DNA from: Rosa chinensis
Lineage: Eukaryota; Streptophyta; Magnoliopsida; Rosales; Rosaceae
Reading direction: 5' to 3'
Assembly (NCBI RefSeq): GCF_002994745.2
Contig: NC_037092.1
Location: 23,709,001 to 23,773,000, forward strand
DNA length: 64,000 nt
This document shows positions 10,283-21,556 of the stretch, in pieces; position 1 is the first letter of the stretch, and the number at the start of each line of letters is the position of its first letter. A model generated the notes under the pieces. The model searched no databases. It had not been told where the DNA came from and saw only the letters and a program-made list of their open reading frames with translations. A program made the position numbers and the translations under genes.

Positions 10283-10900
10283 CCCCTCGTCCTGTGAGCT
10301 GTGATTTTGCGTCGCTGAGGGTTCAACTGTTCAAGTCACAACTGGCCTCGATAACGATCGGTCAACATCTCATAGTACGGACGTACGGTTTCATGTTGGT
10401 CAACATTTACTTTTGAATGCACAAGTGGAAGTGGGAACTAATTAATTGCTGGTACTCCATAGTGTCCATGTGCAGACTAGCTTAAGTGCCATACAATCAT
10501 CTTAGTCTTTGAAGAAAAATTATGAAAATTCCAGAAGGGATTCAGTGGTATTTGACTCATTGATTAAAAAGCTGTTAGAAAACAAAATAATGATCAATAT
10601 GGAATTGAATATTTGCAATACAACTTGGCATTTCTTCTATAACATATTGGTGCCCTCGTATTGTTTAGGTCAATAGATTTTAGGTTCGGGCCAGTGGCTT
10701 TTAACAGTTCAACCTATCCAGACTTTCTCCCTCTCCTCATATTTTAGAAGTTCATTGCGTTTTTTTGTTTCTATTTTAGGAGTGTAGTCGGAACATTTTT
10801 TTTGTAGCTTCATCATAAATTGTGACTCCTACTTGGGCTTCTAAGGGCACTTTGGGCTTTGAGTGGGCTTGGTTAATTTGGGCCTATAGTTTGCTTAGGC
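10283..10900. repeat. Dispersed repeat, copy 1 (partner at 55325-56700)
   Basis: Several blocks match 55325-55670 in the same order and orientation: TAGTACGGACGTAC, GTATTTGACTCATTGATTAAA, GATCAATATGGAATTGAATA, and later TTTAGGTCAATAG. A further block at 10770-10835 (GTAGTCGGAA... TAGCTTCATCATAA) is inverted relative to 56640-56690. The identity of the repeat is unknown. Confidence 0.6.
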
Positions 10901-10923
10901 TTTTATCTATTATTTTTGGTTTG

Positions 10924-11102
10924 GGTACTCTCGATTACAATGTTACTGAAGTAATTTAAACATGCATATTTATTAACACTTTTGTAGTTCACTGTTCACA
11001 ACAGTAAATCTCAACCGGCGGAAGTTGATTCTAACTTTCTAAGTAGCTAGAGTTCCGGAATATAGTTTTTGTATACAAGAATTATTTACAGCTTATAGGC
11101 GA
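10924..11102 (+). repeat. 191-bp repeat, copy 1 (12-bp deletion)
   Basis: Begins GGTACTCTCGATTACAATG and ends CTTATAGGCGA. It matches 12116-12306 apparently throughout, apart from a missing 12-bp block after CACAACAGTA. The inner part is mirrored immediately downstream at 11106-11232. Confidence 0.9.
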
Positions 11103-11105
11103 ATT

Positions 11106-11232
11106 ATTTACAAAAACTATATTCCGGAACTCTAGCTACTTAGAAAGTTAGAATCAACTTCCGCCGGTTGAGATTAACCGACTAACATACTGTTGTGAAC
11201 AGTGAACTACAAAAGTGTTAATAAATATGCAT
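11106..11232 (-). repeat. 191-bp repeat, copy 2, inverted and partial
   Basis: Reverse complement of roughly the central 127 bp of the repeat. It keeps the 12-bp block that copy 1 lacks. With copy 1 it forms a long hairpin with an approximately 30-base loop around 11075-11105. GAATTATTTAC appears on both sides of the loop. Confidence 0.9.
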
Positions 11233-12115
11233 GTGTTATTATTGTATTGCTTGCTGAATTCTATACAGTGGTTGACTTTTTGGCTTAAAAAAAAAAAAAG
11301 AGTCTATCCATCGTTTCACCTTGAAAACCATAGTATTCTTTTTGAAATGAACTCTTTAAGGTGCATGTATGCATGTTTGGAAAAAATTAAAACCCTAGTC
11401 ATTCAATGGACTAACCTTTTTCTGATCAAATATTCTTCCAGTTTATGCTATACACTCTAACTTTGCTTCCAGAAAATTAAAGAACATGTGAAATTTATGT
11501 GGTTTACCATCCATATTTAATTGATTCCCATTTTTGCATGCAGAGACGAAAGCAGAAATTTGGTTGGTTGAGAGTTGAGACTAAGAAGTTTGCTTCTCAA
11601 AAGCATACTCCAAATAATGATAATCAAATGAACGATTGCCTAAAAGCGCAAAGGCCCCATACAGAGGCCCGTACATAGTACAGTTTCTGGAATTGATATT
11701 CATAATCGACTTGGATTCCATCTTTTCTGGGTAGTGGAGTACTTTTAGACTGCAAATTAATCAAAATCTGCATGTGTGGAAACTCCCATGCATGTCACTC
11801 ATCTATTCATTCGGATACCTTTTCCTTATGTCCTCTTTACTTTTTCTTAATTAATTTAACTCAAAAGAAACTTCAAGGATTCTCTAGGTGGTTTCGTGCA
11901 TAACTTAATTTGCCATCCATATTTGATTCCCACTTTTCACATGAAGAGACGTACCTAGGTTGAAAAATGCCCAAATGCATGCTACTAGGTCGATCTCTGA
12001 TTGATTGAGATGGTGTGTTGACCTTTAAAATCGGAAATAATGTAGACTTTTACGTACGGTTACCAACTTTGTTAATAATCACCAAATATTATAATATTAT
12101 TGATCTATAAATTGC
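11233..12115. other. Unique spacer with a weak internal direct repeat
   Basis: No gene. Stretches around 11505-11555 and 11910-11955 (CCATCCATATTT... GATTCCCA... AGAGACG) resemble each other as a diverged direct repeat. Confidence 0.4.
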
Positions 12116-12306
12116 GGTACTCTCGATTACAATGTTACTGAAGTAATTTAAACATGCATATTTATTAACACTTTTGTAGTTCACTGTTCACAACAGTATG
12201 TTAGTCGGTTAATCTCAACCGGCGGAAGTTGATTCTAACTTTCTAAGTAGCTAGAGTTCCGGAATATAGTTTTTGTATACAAGAATTATTTACAGCTTAT
12301 AGGCGA
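12116..12306 (+). repeat. 191-bp repeat, copy 3 (full length)
   Basis: Full-length direct copy of 10924-11102, including the 12-bp block. It is followed by a T run at 12307-12323. Confidence 0.9.
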
Positions 12307-12323
12307 TTTTTTTTTTTTTTTTT

Positions 12324-14170
12324 GGTAATATGGGAAAAAAAAACTGTTGACTAGCAGCTAACCAGGACCACGTAAAGAATCCAAATCAAAGTTTTCCAAA
12401 GACCAAACTTTATGTAAATTAGACCAGCTTTTAGTGCCCATTTGTCGATCAGTACAATTATATTCATCCATTATTTGAATGTAGTTCCGGATTGCTTCCA
12501 AACCAAACAGTCATGCATGCATGCAGAGATCTAAGGTGGACGTATTTGACTTTGAATTGAATTCATGAAAACAAGGTTCTACTTGTACATATTCTCATCT
12601 GTCAACTCCCAACATCCCAACAAGACTAGTAATGAAAGCCTCTTCAATATTTGTAGAAAGCCATATATGCATGTGAGACTGAGCCAATCGACCAAATAAA
12701 CAAATTAGAACTAATATAGCTACATATCTAGTTTGCTATCTACCTTCTATCAACCATATCATTTTAATTTTGTGTCCCAAGACGAAATTATTTGGCATAA
12801 TAATATATAAAATGGATGATCAGAATCATATCTTGTAATATATGTTACAAATGGTATAGGAGTAATGGAGTGTGGTACTATAGGTAGCTTTAGGCCAAAA
12901 GTGAAAAGACTACCAACTAGTCTCTTAGATTAATATTCCAATTCTATCAAGATCTGACTGCATTTTATAATATGTGGGAAATCAGTGTCTAATAACTTGT
13001 GTATATTCGGTCATCATAACGCGTGAGAATAATAAATAAACTGCATATATAAGCTAGTTGGACTCAATCTCCAAACAAGTCAGTAAAAATATGGTGTCTA
13101 CAAAACCACATCCACATCCACATCCTGAAAGCAATCTCACATTCTGATCAATTTTTCGTTTAGATTAGGGGACCTTAATTAAGGAGAAATAAAGTGGCGC
13201 CTAGGAAAAAAAAACTAATGAAACATACTCGATCTTGCATTTTGTATATATACGTATTGAAAATAGGAACTCGATCCTTTTGTGTAATTGTAATTCAGGT
13301 GTGAGTATTGTACTTCTTTCTATATTACAAGTTATTCCTATAATGACATCATGTATTTTGAAATATTAAGAAGAAATATTGTGATAGAATTGAAACTCAG
13401 AATTTGAGATTTTTTATTTTCAACACGATTAATACAGTTATGACTGATGAGTTTAATACATTGACATGGCACAACAGAATTTGACATGATGACACAACCA
13501 ATTGATAGCCTTAATGGGTACTCGTGGGTAGGGAGAAGAAAAAGAGGAGTCCAAACTCAATTGTTCCCTCCGTGCATCGGCTCTTAACCCACTTTGGTGA
13601 TGTATGATATTTTGGGGTTTGCTGTTACTCAATAAGTGAGCTACCCAATTTACAATAAGGGTTATTTTGAGATTGCTATGACTTTAAAAAAAAATTATTA
13701 TTATTGCGTTGTGAAAATAATCAGCTGTGAATTAAAACAGTTTTGTGTTTGATAAACATTACTTTTAAAAGTGTTGTCAAGACATAAAACATTATTTTCG
13801 TGTGTTTTTATTAAAATCTGCTGTCAGTGACTTATAATTTTCAATTAAAACTATTTTTTTTAATTTACCAAACACAATAAAATCTAAAATTTTAGATAAA
13901 AGCTGATTTAAAAAAAAAAAAACAAAGTAATTACAAATGGAGCCTAAGTGTTTTTCCTTAGGGATTTCTCTCCTTATTAGGCTGAAAAGAAAAAAAAAGG
14001 ACTTTTGTTCTTACCAGTCTAGAATATCAGCTTGCACATCAAAGGCTAACAAATGTAGCTCCCCATCACCCCATGTCGAACTTTGTTTTCTTTGTATTCT
14101 GAGGATTTCTGGCTCTCCATTTTATTGGGAAATAGAATTACGAGTAGATATAAAGTCAATTAAATACCGA
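12324..14170. other. AT-rich intergenic DNA
   Basis: No supported gene. It includes short A and T homopolymers. The plus-strand ORF at 13937-14287 is a shadow of the aspartic protease relic on the other strand. Confidence 0.45.
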
Positions 14171-15160
14171 ATTGGGTGCAGGTGGAAGAAGCAAAACACC
14201 ACGCAAGATATTAAATTCCCACAGATGGTTTTGCTGTATTTGGTTGCCAATAATAGACTGCTCACCGTCTTCTGGAACAAACGCTAGACACTTTATCCAA
14301 TCCCTTGTGATATCCGGGCTTAAAACCTAGTTTGTCACCGGTGGCTCAAATCGACCTCCATCTGCAAAATGAAATGCAGTTCTTGGCACCGAAGACTCGT
14401 CAAACCCTGTGGCATTGAAGCAAAACTCGAATGGCACCTCATCTAATTAGATGAAATTGTCATATTTTGACAAAGCTTTTCTCAATTCTCGAATGACAGC
14501 TTTATAAGCTGGTAAGGCTAGCCATGTGCATGTCCTGAATCAAGAATTACACCACCACGACGCTTTACATCCCATACTTGAGTTGGTATATAGTAATGTG
14601 CCCCCGGTAGAGACGCCCGTTACGTTTACGCCATAAAAATGATATTGATTTTCTCTACGGTCTGTCATAAATAAACAACTGTGTTTATGCTACAGTGCTG
14701 TTAACAGTCTGGTTACTGGCACCAAATGCAATATAACCTAACACACTCGAGTGGCTCCTATGATTCATTAGGCAATAAGACTATAAGAGAACTTGCCAGC
14801 AAACTTAAAAGAAACTATTGTCTCGGTAAATGAGTAGTAGCTGAAGCCTAGACCCAAAATGCCATCACCTTCCACAGATGTAAAGGTGCTCTGTGCAGCC
14901 AATTGTCACATTAGGCAGCTTTATGTGACTACCATTTGTGAAGGGTACTGTACGTTATAGTGTCATACCCAAAGAAGCCTTCTGCTACATCCCTCCCAAG
15001 TAGGTGTAATTGTATCTGCAAGGCGACGATGGGTTTGGGCAGTTTTCATAAGAATTCAAGTGTGCACATACCATGGGAGCATGGAACTGGTTTGAAGGTA
15101 GAAGATAGATCAGCAGAATACCCTAGCTTGTTAAAAAGATGTAATGATAGCAATATTGTC
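14170..15160 (-). pseudogene. Aspartic protease (pepsin A1 family) relic
   Basis: Minus-strand translation in several frames gives a plant aspartic protease. SSTFKPVPCSHGMCTLEF lies near 15050-15110, a GCTEH and DGILGLGFSYYSFTE segment near 14840-14915, the second catalytic motif VILDSG near 14545-14560, and a C-terminal SIIGN-QQNHLWEF segment near 14190-14245. The first catalytic Asp region and N terminus are absent. The alignment needs many frameshifts and stops, so it is a dead copy. The upstream end coincides with the transposon at 15166. Confidence 0.75.
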
Positions 15161-15165
15161 TCTAA

Positions 15166-16058
15166 GAGCAAGTGCAGCGGTTGCACTTTGCCCGGGCAAA
15201 AGCAAGGAAAACCGACGTGGTGACCAGTCACAAGCAAAGTTGGTCCTCCACCGGTGAAAGTTTGCCCAGCCATTTATTGGCTTTTCTTGACTGAGGGGAA
15301 GAAAAAAGGCAACACAGTGACATTTTTCTTGACTGGGGAAGAGGGGCTGCCAGCTTGGCCCAAGGATTCACGTGGGCGACGTCATCACCAGACCCTCCAC
15401 TGCGACGCGCTGAAGGCAGCGACTGGCTCACGAACGCATGACGCGTGGCGCCGCAAAGGCAGCTCGACTGACTCCACAGAGCGGCCAGACGATTTGCTCC
15501 GCTGGGTTGCTTCGATCTCGGCCTGGGGCAGCTTCTGGGCGGTTTGAATCCACAGAGAGGCAGGACGAGGTAAGGCGACCTCGAGGGGGGCCGGGTCCTT
15601 GGCCGGAGGACACTGGAGGACGGAGAAAAATCCGGGTCGGGTCGGACGAAAAACAACGGGTCTGGTGCAGCTGTGAGAGAGAGAACCGGAGGGGGAAAAA
15701 ATGAAAAATTTTCATCCTTTGAAATAAAATAGAATTTTTTTTTTGCTATCTATAGAAAATTTACAGATTTCAAAAATTCATAATAAATTCATACGAACTC
15801 CGAATATTGCGTTCCATGTATGCACGAGATCGTTTCGACGATCTCTATAACTTTCATGAAGGAAGTTTTCCCAAATTATGTATGTGTAAAAAGTCGATTT
15901 TCGAGACCCCCCTAAAATTATAGAATAATGAACAGTGTTGACCGGGCAAGAAAAACAACGGGTGTAAACCCATGTCCAGTGGCAGTGAATAGTATCTTGA
16001 CTGGTCGAATTCTTGACTTCTCGACTTTGCATTTTCTTGACTATGGGTGAACTTGCTC
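15166..16058. mobile_element. PIF/Harbinger-like non-autonomous element
   Basis: The ends read GAGCAAGT (15166-15173) and ACTTGCTC (16051-16058), exact inverted repeats, flanked by TAA at 15163-15165 and 16059-16061. A 3-bp TWA duplication is the PIF/Harbinger signature. The 893-bp interior is GC-rich for this region, with overlapping ORFs on both strands at 15228-15715 but no transposase motif. It may hold captured host sequence. Confidence 0.65.
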
Positions 16059-16257
16059 TAACATAAGTTCCTCCTTTTCTACATTGGTTTTATCTTAAAA
16101 TATATTGAAGCTATTTTGCAAGAATTAATTATTCTCAAAGTAACCCAAAAATCTTATGAATATTTATCCATTGAGTTACGTAAAGACCCAAAAACAAGAC
16201 TTTTCAAAAGTAGCAACCAGGATGGCAGCCTGGGCTTTCATTATCTAGTGGATCATG

Positions 16258-16855
16258 TAGGGGTCGTCAATGGGCAGGGCGGGGCCAAAATTAATAGGCT
16301 CGGGCCGGGCCCGGCCAAAACATATTTTTTTTATTTTTCGGGCCGGGCAGGGCCGGACTTCTCTTAAAAATCAAGGCCCAGGGCAGCCCATGGGCCCAGA
16401 GCCTTACGGGCTTTTTAGGGCCGGGCCTGGCTTTTTTGGGTGGGGCAGGGCCGAGCCCATTATATTTATATGTCTTATTATTTTGTTAAAAAAATACAAA
16501 AACCTATGAAAAAATGATGATATGTTAATTATTGAACAAAATAAAATACAAAATTAAAAAAACATATGGCCTAATGCAATAATTAGTTCAATATAACTAC
16601 ATAAAAATATATTAATACAAAAATTGAATGGGCTTTCGGGCGGGCTTATAAGGCCTGGCCAGGCGGGCTTTAATGGGCATATAACGGGCCGAACCGCGGG
16701 CCGGGCTTGTGCTTTGAACCCTTCGCCCTAACCTGCCTCATGCCCAATGGGCAGGGCCGAGATGGACTTTTCTGCGGGCCGGGCCGGGGTTTTGCCCACT
16801 GGGCCGGGCGGGCACCCATGGGCTTTTAGGCCCGCGGGCCAAATGATGACCCCTA
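16258..16855. mobile_element. GC-rich hAT-like non-autonomous element
   Basis: The ends TAGGGGTCGTCAATGGGC and, inverted, TAGGGGTCATCATTTGGCC form imperfect terminal repeats of hAT type. The interior is made of GGGCCGGGC-like blocks at both ends and an AT-rich centre. AGTGGATC at the left flank and AGTGGATG at the right flank may be an offset target duplication. No coding capacity was seen. Confidence 0.6.
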
Positions 16856-16951
16856 AGTGGATGCATGTAATTAAGAACTGTATTAGTGCTACAGTTCTAC
16901 ACGCCATTTTGTAGAAATTGTGCTTGTGGTTATAGTCATGGTTTTAAATAT

Positions 16952-19209
16952 GGATTAAATTATGTTTAGTTCATGTAGTTTGCCTCTAACATCGTTTCAA
17001 TCTCTGACATTTTAATTTCATCCAAAAAGTCCCTGAGGTCACAATTTCCGTCCAATAGGTCCTCACCGTTAAGATTCAATCAAATTGCGCCGTTAAGTTG
17101 CTGACGTGGCAATCCAAGCCATGTCAAGTCAGCTTGATAATGGTGAAATGTCCAATATAACCCTATAATCTTTCTCCCTTCCTTTTTTCTTTTTAATTTA
17201 TTTTATTCCTTTTTTTTTTTTCTTTTCTTCCTACTTCTTCTTCACACCCAAATAACCACAACCACCACCGCCGAGCTCTCTCTTGAGCTCAACCACCAAT
17301 CCCATTGCCATCATATATCAGCAAATTCAAAGAACCAGACCTGCACAATCAATCAAACTAACATATCCAACATCTAGGTATTTCCTAAGTTCATCAAAAA
17401 CCAAATTCTACCAACTACAAATTTAACTCTACAGAAACCAATTTGAACCGAACACCATGGATGAACTAGCAAATACATAAACAAAAGCTACATAACAAAC
17501 AATTCCAAACACTTCTATTTTGTATCGAAATAACTAAATTTCAAACCTCTAACATAAACCAAGCTAGATAGAAACACTTTCTCATCAAGAGGTGAAACGT
17601 AAAGCAGCCACCTTGTTAATCACAATGGTGAGACTCAACAAACAACACCCACTAGTTAAAAGTTAAAACACACAGATAGTAGTCACTAACCCACATCGAA
17701 AAATCGCAATCCCCAAATTGAAACAATTTACAGCTCTAGTTTCTACCCAAGTCTTTATCATCTTCCAAATTCAACAATTAACAGACCCAGAAACTATCAG
17801 ATGATCAAGTCTCCAACTTTAAAATTACCAGATAACAACCTAACATCAAAATAGAAACCCAGTTGACTACTTCAGAAATCAGATAAGCACAACAATCACA
17901 ATCCCAGAAGTTAAACCCTAAATTGAAATTTTCGATTCAACACCTACTCTGAGACACGTCATAGATCTGACACTTGATGGCCATGAGCAGAGCCTTCTTG
18001 GGATCGGAGCCGTCATACTGCTTGAGCTCCTCGGGGGTGATCTCGCCGAGCTGGACCGGCGGTGAAAGAGGCTGCATCTCCTCCAAGCTCCTGGGGTGGT
18101 TGTGGGTCTTAGACGGCCTAAAAAGCCCAGAAAGGACATGGTAAGCGGCGAAGAGCAGAGCCAGGAGCTTGAAAAAGGTCGCCGGAGATAGGCCCGTGTA
18201 GACCACGATCGCCTCCTTCAGATAAACGAAGCTCCATCAACTTCAGAGCAGTCCCTGTACCCACGAGATGGAGTGAAACGATGAGAACTCCATCTTCTTC
18301 TTCTTCCTTACCTTCAATTCAATCCCAAAAACCCCCCAAAATATCAACAAAATCTAACTACCCAAAAAGAAAAATAAAAAACCCAAGCATTGAAAGCACC
18401 AAATTTGAAAACCCATATTCCAGAAATGAAAATTAAGCAAAGAAATCCGTTCTTTTAACACCCCAGATTTCAGCGTCTTCTCTGTTAACAAAGCTTCTCT
18501 CATTTCAAGAATTACCCACTTCAATTCAGCACAATACAAACCAAACACCCAACAAAAACCATACCTTTTTATTCATATCAACCCTTGCCATCAATGATGC
18601 ATAGAGCAGCCTCGGTAGCTGATCAAAACTTCGTCGCCTTAATCCTCGGTGGCCAAACCTGCGGAATCTTGTAGCAAAGAAACACATGCATCTAATCAAA
18701 CTCCACTGTTCCGGTGAGTTGATGACTTGTCTAGAACTCGCTCCTCGAAAATCCAAACTCGGCATCACTATTGCTACTTCCGCTAGTGTCCACCAACAAA
18801 CCCTCGTTCTAAGTTGGAGAACGAGTCGAGATATGGTGCTGGCAATTTTGTTGAAGGTGGATAGTGGGTGCAACTGGTTCATACTTAATCTTGGAAATGG
18901 ATTCATTCCAGTTAAGGTGAGCTGGGTTTCGAGTAAGGAACAAGAAGAGAGGATGAAGAAAAAAGATAAGATTAAAAAAAATTAAAAGGGGAGGTAGGGC
19001 TATTCTCGACATTTTACCATCCACCATGCTTACATGGTGTTGAGTTGGTGTCTACTTATCTGCCACATCAGCCAGTTAACGGAGCATTTGGACGAACTGG
19101 ACCTATTGGAAGGAAATTGTGACCTTAGAGACTTTTTAGATGAAATTAAAATGTCAGGGACTGAAACGATGTTGGAGGCAGAGTACAGGGACTAAACATA
19201 ATTTAATCC
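16952..19209. mobile_element. Pack-MULE (Mutator-like element carrying a gene fragment)
   Basis: The ends start GGATTAAATTATGTTTAGT and are inverted repeats over roughly 130-150 bp (16952-17100 against 19060-19209). A perfect 9-bp duplication TTTAAATAT flanks the element at 16943-16951 and 19210-19218. Long inverted repeats plus a 9-bp duplication define MULEs. There is no transposase, so it is non-autonomous. The interior includes a fragment of a host gene for a membrane steroid-binding protein (17940-18245, minus strand). Confidence 0.9.
17940..18245 (-). pseudogene. Captured first exon of a membrane steroid-binding (MAPR) protein gene
   Basis: The minus-strand reading YTGLSPATFFKLLALLFAAYHV is a membrane anchor. 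The next part, LGEITPEELKQYDGSDPKKA then LLMAIKCQIYDVSQSR, is the start of the cytochrome b5-like heme/steroid-binding domain of MAPR/MSBP proteins. The homology ends at CAGAGTAG followed by GTGTTG, which looks like a retained exon-intron boundary, so genomic DNA rather than cDNA was captured. The rest of the b5 domain is missing. The frame upstream of the anchor contains stops. Whether it is expressed is unknown. Confidence 0.8.
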
Positions 19210-19356
19210 TTTAAATATCTATCGAAATTTTGAAAAAAGGAGATATTGGAAATATCGGGAATATATCGGGGATATAGGAGAAAATATATCGTTTTGGAAA
19301 GAGTCAATTTATTAGAATTACATATAAATACATATGAATGTCAACTTCATCTACAT

Positions 19357-19731
19357 CTACATCCAAAAAGAAACTCTAGGTGGTTGAAAAGCCGCTCGCT
19401 GGTCTACCAAAATGTAATAATCAGACCAAGATATATGACTCATATAGTACGAATTATAGTGATGAACATGATAGTTATAGATCTCTTTAGAGCTGCAAAC
19501 TATTTCCCTTATAAGGGGATAATAAGGATGAATCCAACTGAATGACTGATCACATATTTCTTTATATTGATTATATCCATAAGCGTCATAGCTAAATTGA
19601 TTGTTGACTTCATGAAATTCATTTGAGATCCCACTGTGATCTGTCCCTAAACTAACAAAGTCAAAACTTATGGCAATCGAAGAAACATCATATGGAGTAC
19701 TTTGATCATCAGTTGCACCTCTAGTCCTCAA
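19357..19731 (-). pseudogene. Transposon-borne coding relic (unrecognised)
   Basis: 124 open codons containing AYGYNQYKEICDQSFSWIHP, then YYPLIREIVCSSKEIYNYHV and ending FQPPRVSFWM. The same peptide, diverged, is encoded in inverted orientation at 21190-21556. It looks like the Tyr-rich C-terminal end of a transposase-like protein, but no catalytic motif is visible and I do not recognise the family with confidence. Confidence 0.45.
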
Positions 19732-19775
19732 CCCATATCGGGTATTCTCTTGAGCACCATAACCAGCTGATTCGT

Positions 19776-19925
19776 CTTAAGGGATTTTCTCCTCACCTAG
19801 ATTTGCCTTGAGGGGATTTTCTCCTCACCTAAATTCGCCTTGAGGGGATTTTCTACTCACCTAAATTCGCCTTGAGGGGATTTTTCCACACCCAGATTTG
19901 CCTTGAGGAGATCTCTCTCCACAAA
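19776..19925. repeat. 32-bp minisatellite, array 1
   Basis: About four to five imperfect copies of a 32-bp unit around GCCTTGAGGGGATTTTCTCC. It is inverted relative to array 2. Confidence 0.85.
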
Positions 19926-20460
19926 TTTGCATTTAGAGAATTACTGAGTTTTTCTATTTTTTTTTCCATCAGATTTTACAGATATTTCTTTATTTTATCG
20001 GAGATATATCCCAGATATCTAACATATCAGGGATATTTGACGATGTCGGATAAATTTCGCAGAAACGGTAGACGATAAGATATATCGGTCCATCGAAAAA
20101 GGGAAATATAAAAGGATATATCAGAAATATAGCAGATATTTAAAACCCTACTTCTAGGAACCAGCACCCCAAGCCCAAGGATTGAAATATCTGCTATATT
20201 TCTTATATATCTTTCGATATCTCTCTTGTTGGACAGGCCGATATATCTGAGGGGGTTAATATTTTATCTTTTACCGTTTTCCCCAAAATTTCTCCGAAAT
20301 CGTCAAATATCCCCGATATATTAGATATTTGGGATATATGCCCAATAAAGTGAAGAATGTTAGGATATATTCTCGATAAAGTGAAGAAATATCTATAAAA
20401 TCTTATTAAAAAAAGAAGAAGAAAATACTTAATAATTCTCTAAATACAAATCTATGTGAA

Positions 20461-20720
20461 GAGAGATCTCCTCAAGGGAAATTTGGGCGAGGAGAAATCC
20501 CCTCAAGGTGAATTTGAGTGAGGAGAAATACCCTCAAGGCGCGATTCGGTGTAAGAAGTAATTCTCTAAATGCAAATCTATGTGAAGAGAGATCTCCTTA
20601 AAGTGAATATGGATGAGGAGAAATCTCCTCAAAGCGAATTTAGATGAGGATTATTCCCTTCGAGAGAAATCTGAGTGAGGAGAAATTCCCTAAAGATGAA
20701 TCCAGACAAGGAGAATTCAT
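20461..20720. repeat. 32-bp minisatellite, array 2 (inverted to array 1)
   Basis: Six to seven degenerate copies built on GAGGAGAAATCCCCTCAAGG, interrupted by ATTCTCTAAATGCAAATCTA. The order and sequence mirror 19776-19950. Confidence 0.8.
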
Positions 20721-20849
20721 AATGAAGCAATTTCAAAAAGTAACTCATTCACTTCATCTTTCTCAATTATCCGGGACTGGCCTCAATTATATTAAAGTTT
20801 CAGACAAAAAGAACAGATTATTAGGTTACACCTGCACACCTAGATAATG

Positions 20850-21556
20850 AAGTTGGAAGACCTCCAAATTGTAGAAACTACAACTAATGCTGGAATCAAT
20901 GTAGAGAGGGTTTTATCTAAAGAAGTTATTAAAAACCCAGGAGATAATTCAGATAGTAATGATGCATGAGGTGGTACAGCAACTCCAAATAGTTCTGTTG
21001 ATGATGAAGATGGTGGAAGCGGAACATGAGGTGGAGGTGAAAGATATAAATACGGTCAATCTTCTGTGAGTCGAGGATTAAACCAGTGAAGGTAATTTTG
21101 ACCAAGTCACCCAAGATGAAGACCACAGAGCTAGAACAGCTGGTCATGGTGCTCAAGAGAATACATGATATGGGAGAAGGACTAGAGGTGTAACTAATGA
21201 TCAAAGTACCCCCTTTGATGTTTCTTCAATTGCCTTAAGTTTTGACTATATCAGTTTCGACACAGAGCGCAGTGGGACCTCAAATGAATCTCATGAAGGC
21301 AATAATCAATTTGGCTATTATGCGCTATTATGCTTATGGATATAATCAGTATGGAGAAGTACATGATCAGTCATCCAGTTGGATTCATCCTTATTATCCC
21401 CTTATAGAGGAAATAGTCGGCAGCTCTAAAAAGATTTATAACTATCATGTTCATCACTACAATTCAACTATATGGGTCATATCTTGGTCTGATTATTACA
21501 TTTTCGTAGACCAGCGAGTGGCTTTTCAACCACCTAAAGTCTCTTTTTGGATGTAG
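20850..21556 (+). pseudogene. Transposon-borne coding relic, second copy
   Basis: The first part (about 20850-21100) reads as an acidic, Gly-rich segment (SSVDDEDGGSGT) with stops. The last part (21242-21556) is open and parallels the 19357-19731 peptide: AYGYNQYGEVHDQSSSWIHP, then YYPLIEEIVGSSKKIYNYHV and a shared FQPP-VSFWM end. The upstream half of the protein is not visible. Confidence 0.45.

Larger units (their letters stand above)
19219..20147 (-). mobile_element. Decayed DNA transposon, left copy of an inverted pair
   Basis: The right end reads GATATTTAAAACC (20135-20147), the inverse of GGTTTTAAATATC. The matching left end is at 16940-16951 continued at 19219, because the Pack-MULE landed inside it. 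The interior has many GATATATCGG-like blocks, a 32-bp minisatellite and a coding relic at 19357-19731. The superfamily is not certain; the TAGGG end and gene content would suit hAT. Confidence 0.55.

Noticed and set aside
13937..14287. 116-codon plus-strand ORF
   Set aside because: It overlaps the antisense aspartic protease relic, and its composition is not protein-like.
15228..15715. Overlapping Arg/Pro/Ser-rich ORFs in GC-rich DNA
   Set aside because: Both strands are open because of GC-rich composition inside a non-autonomous transposon. No domain, so not called as genes.
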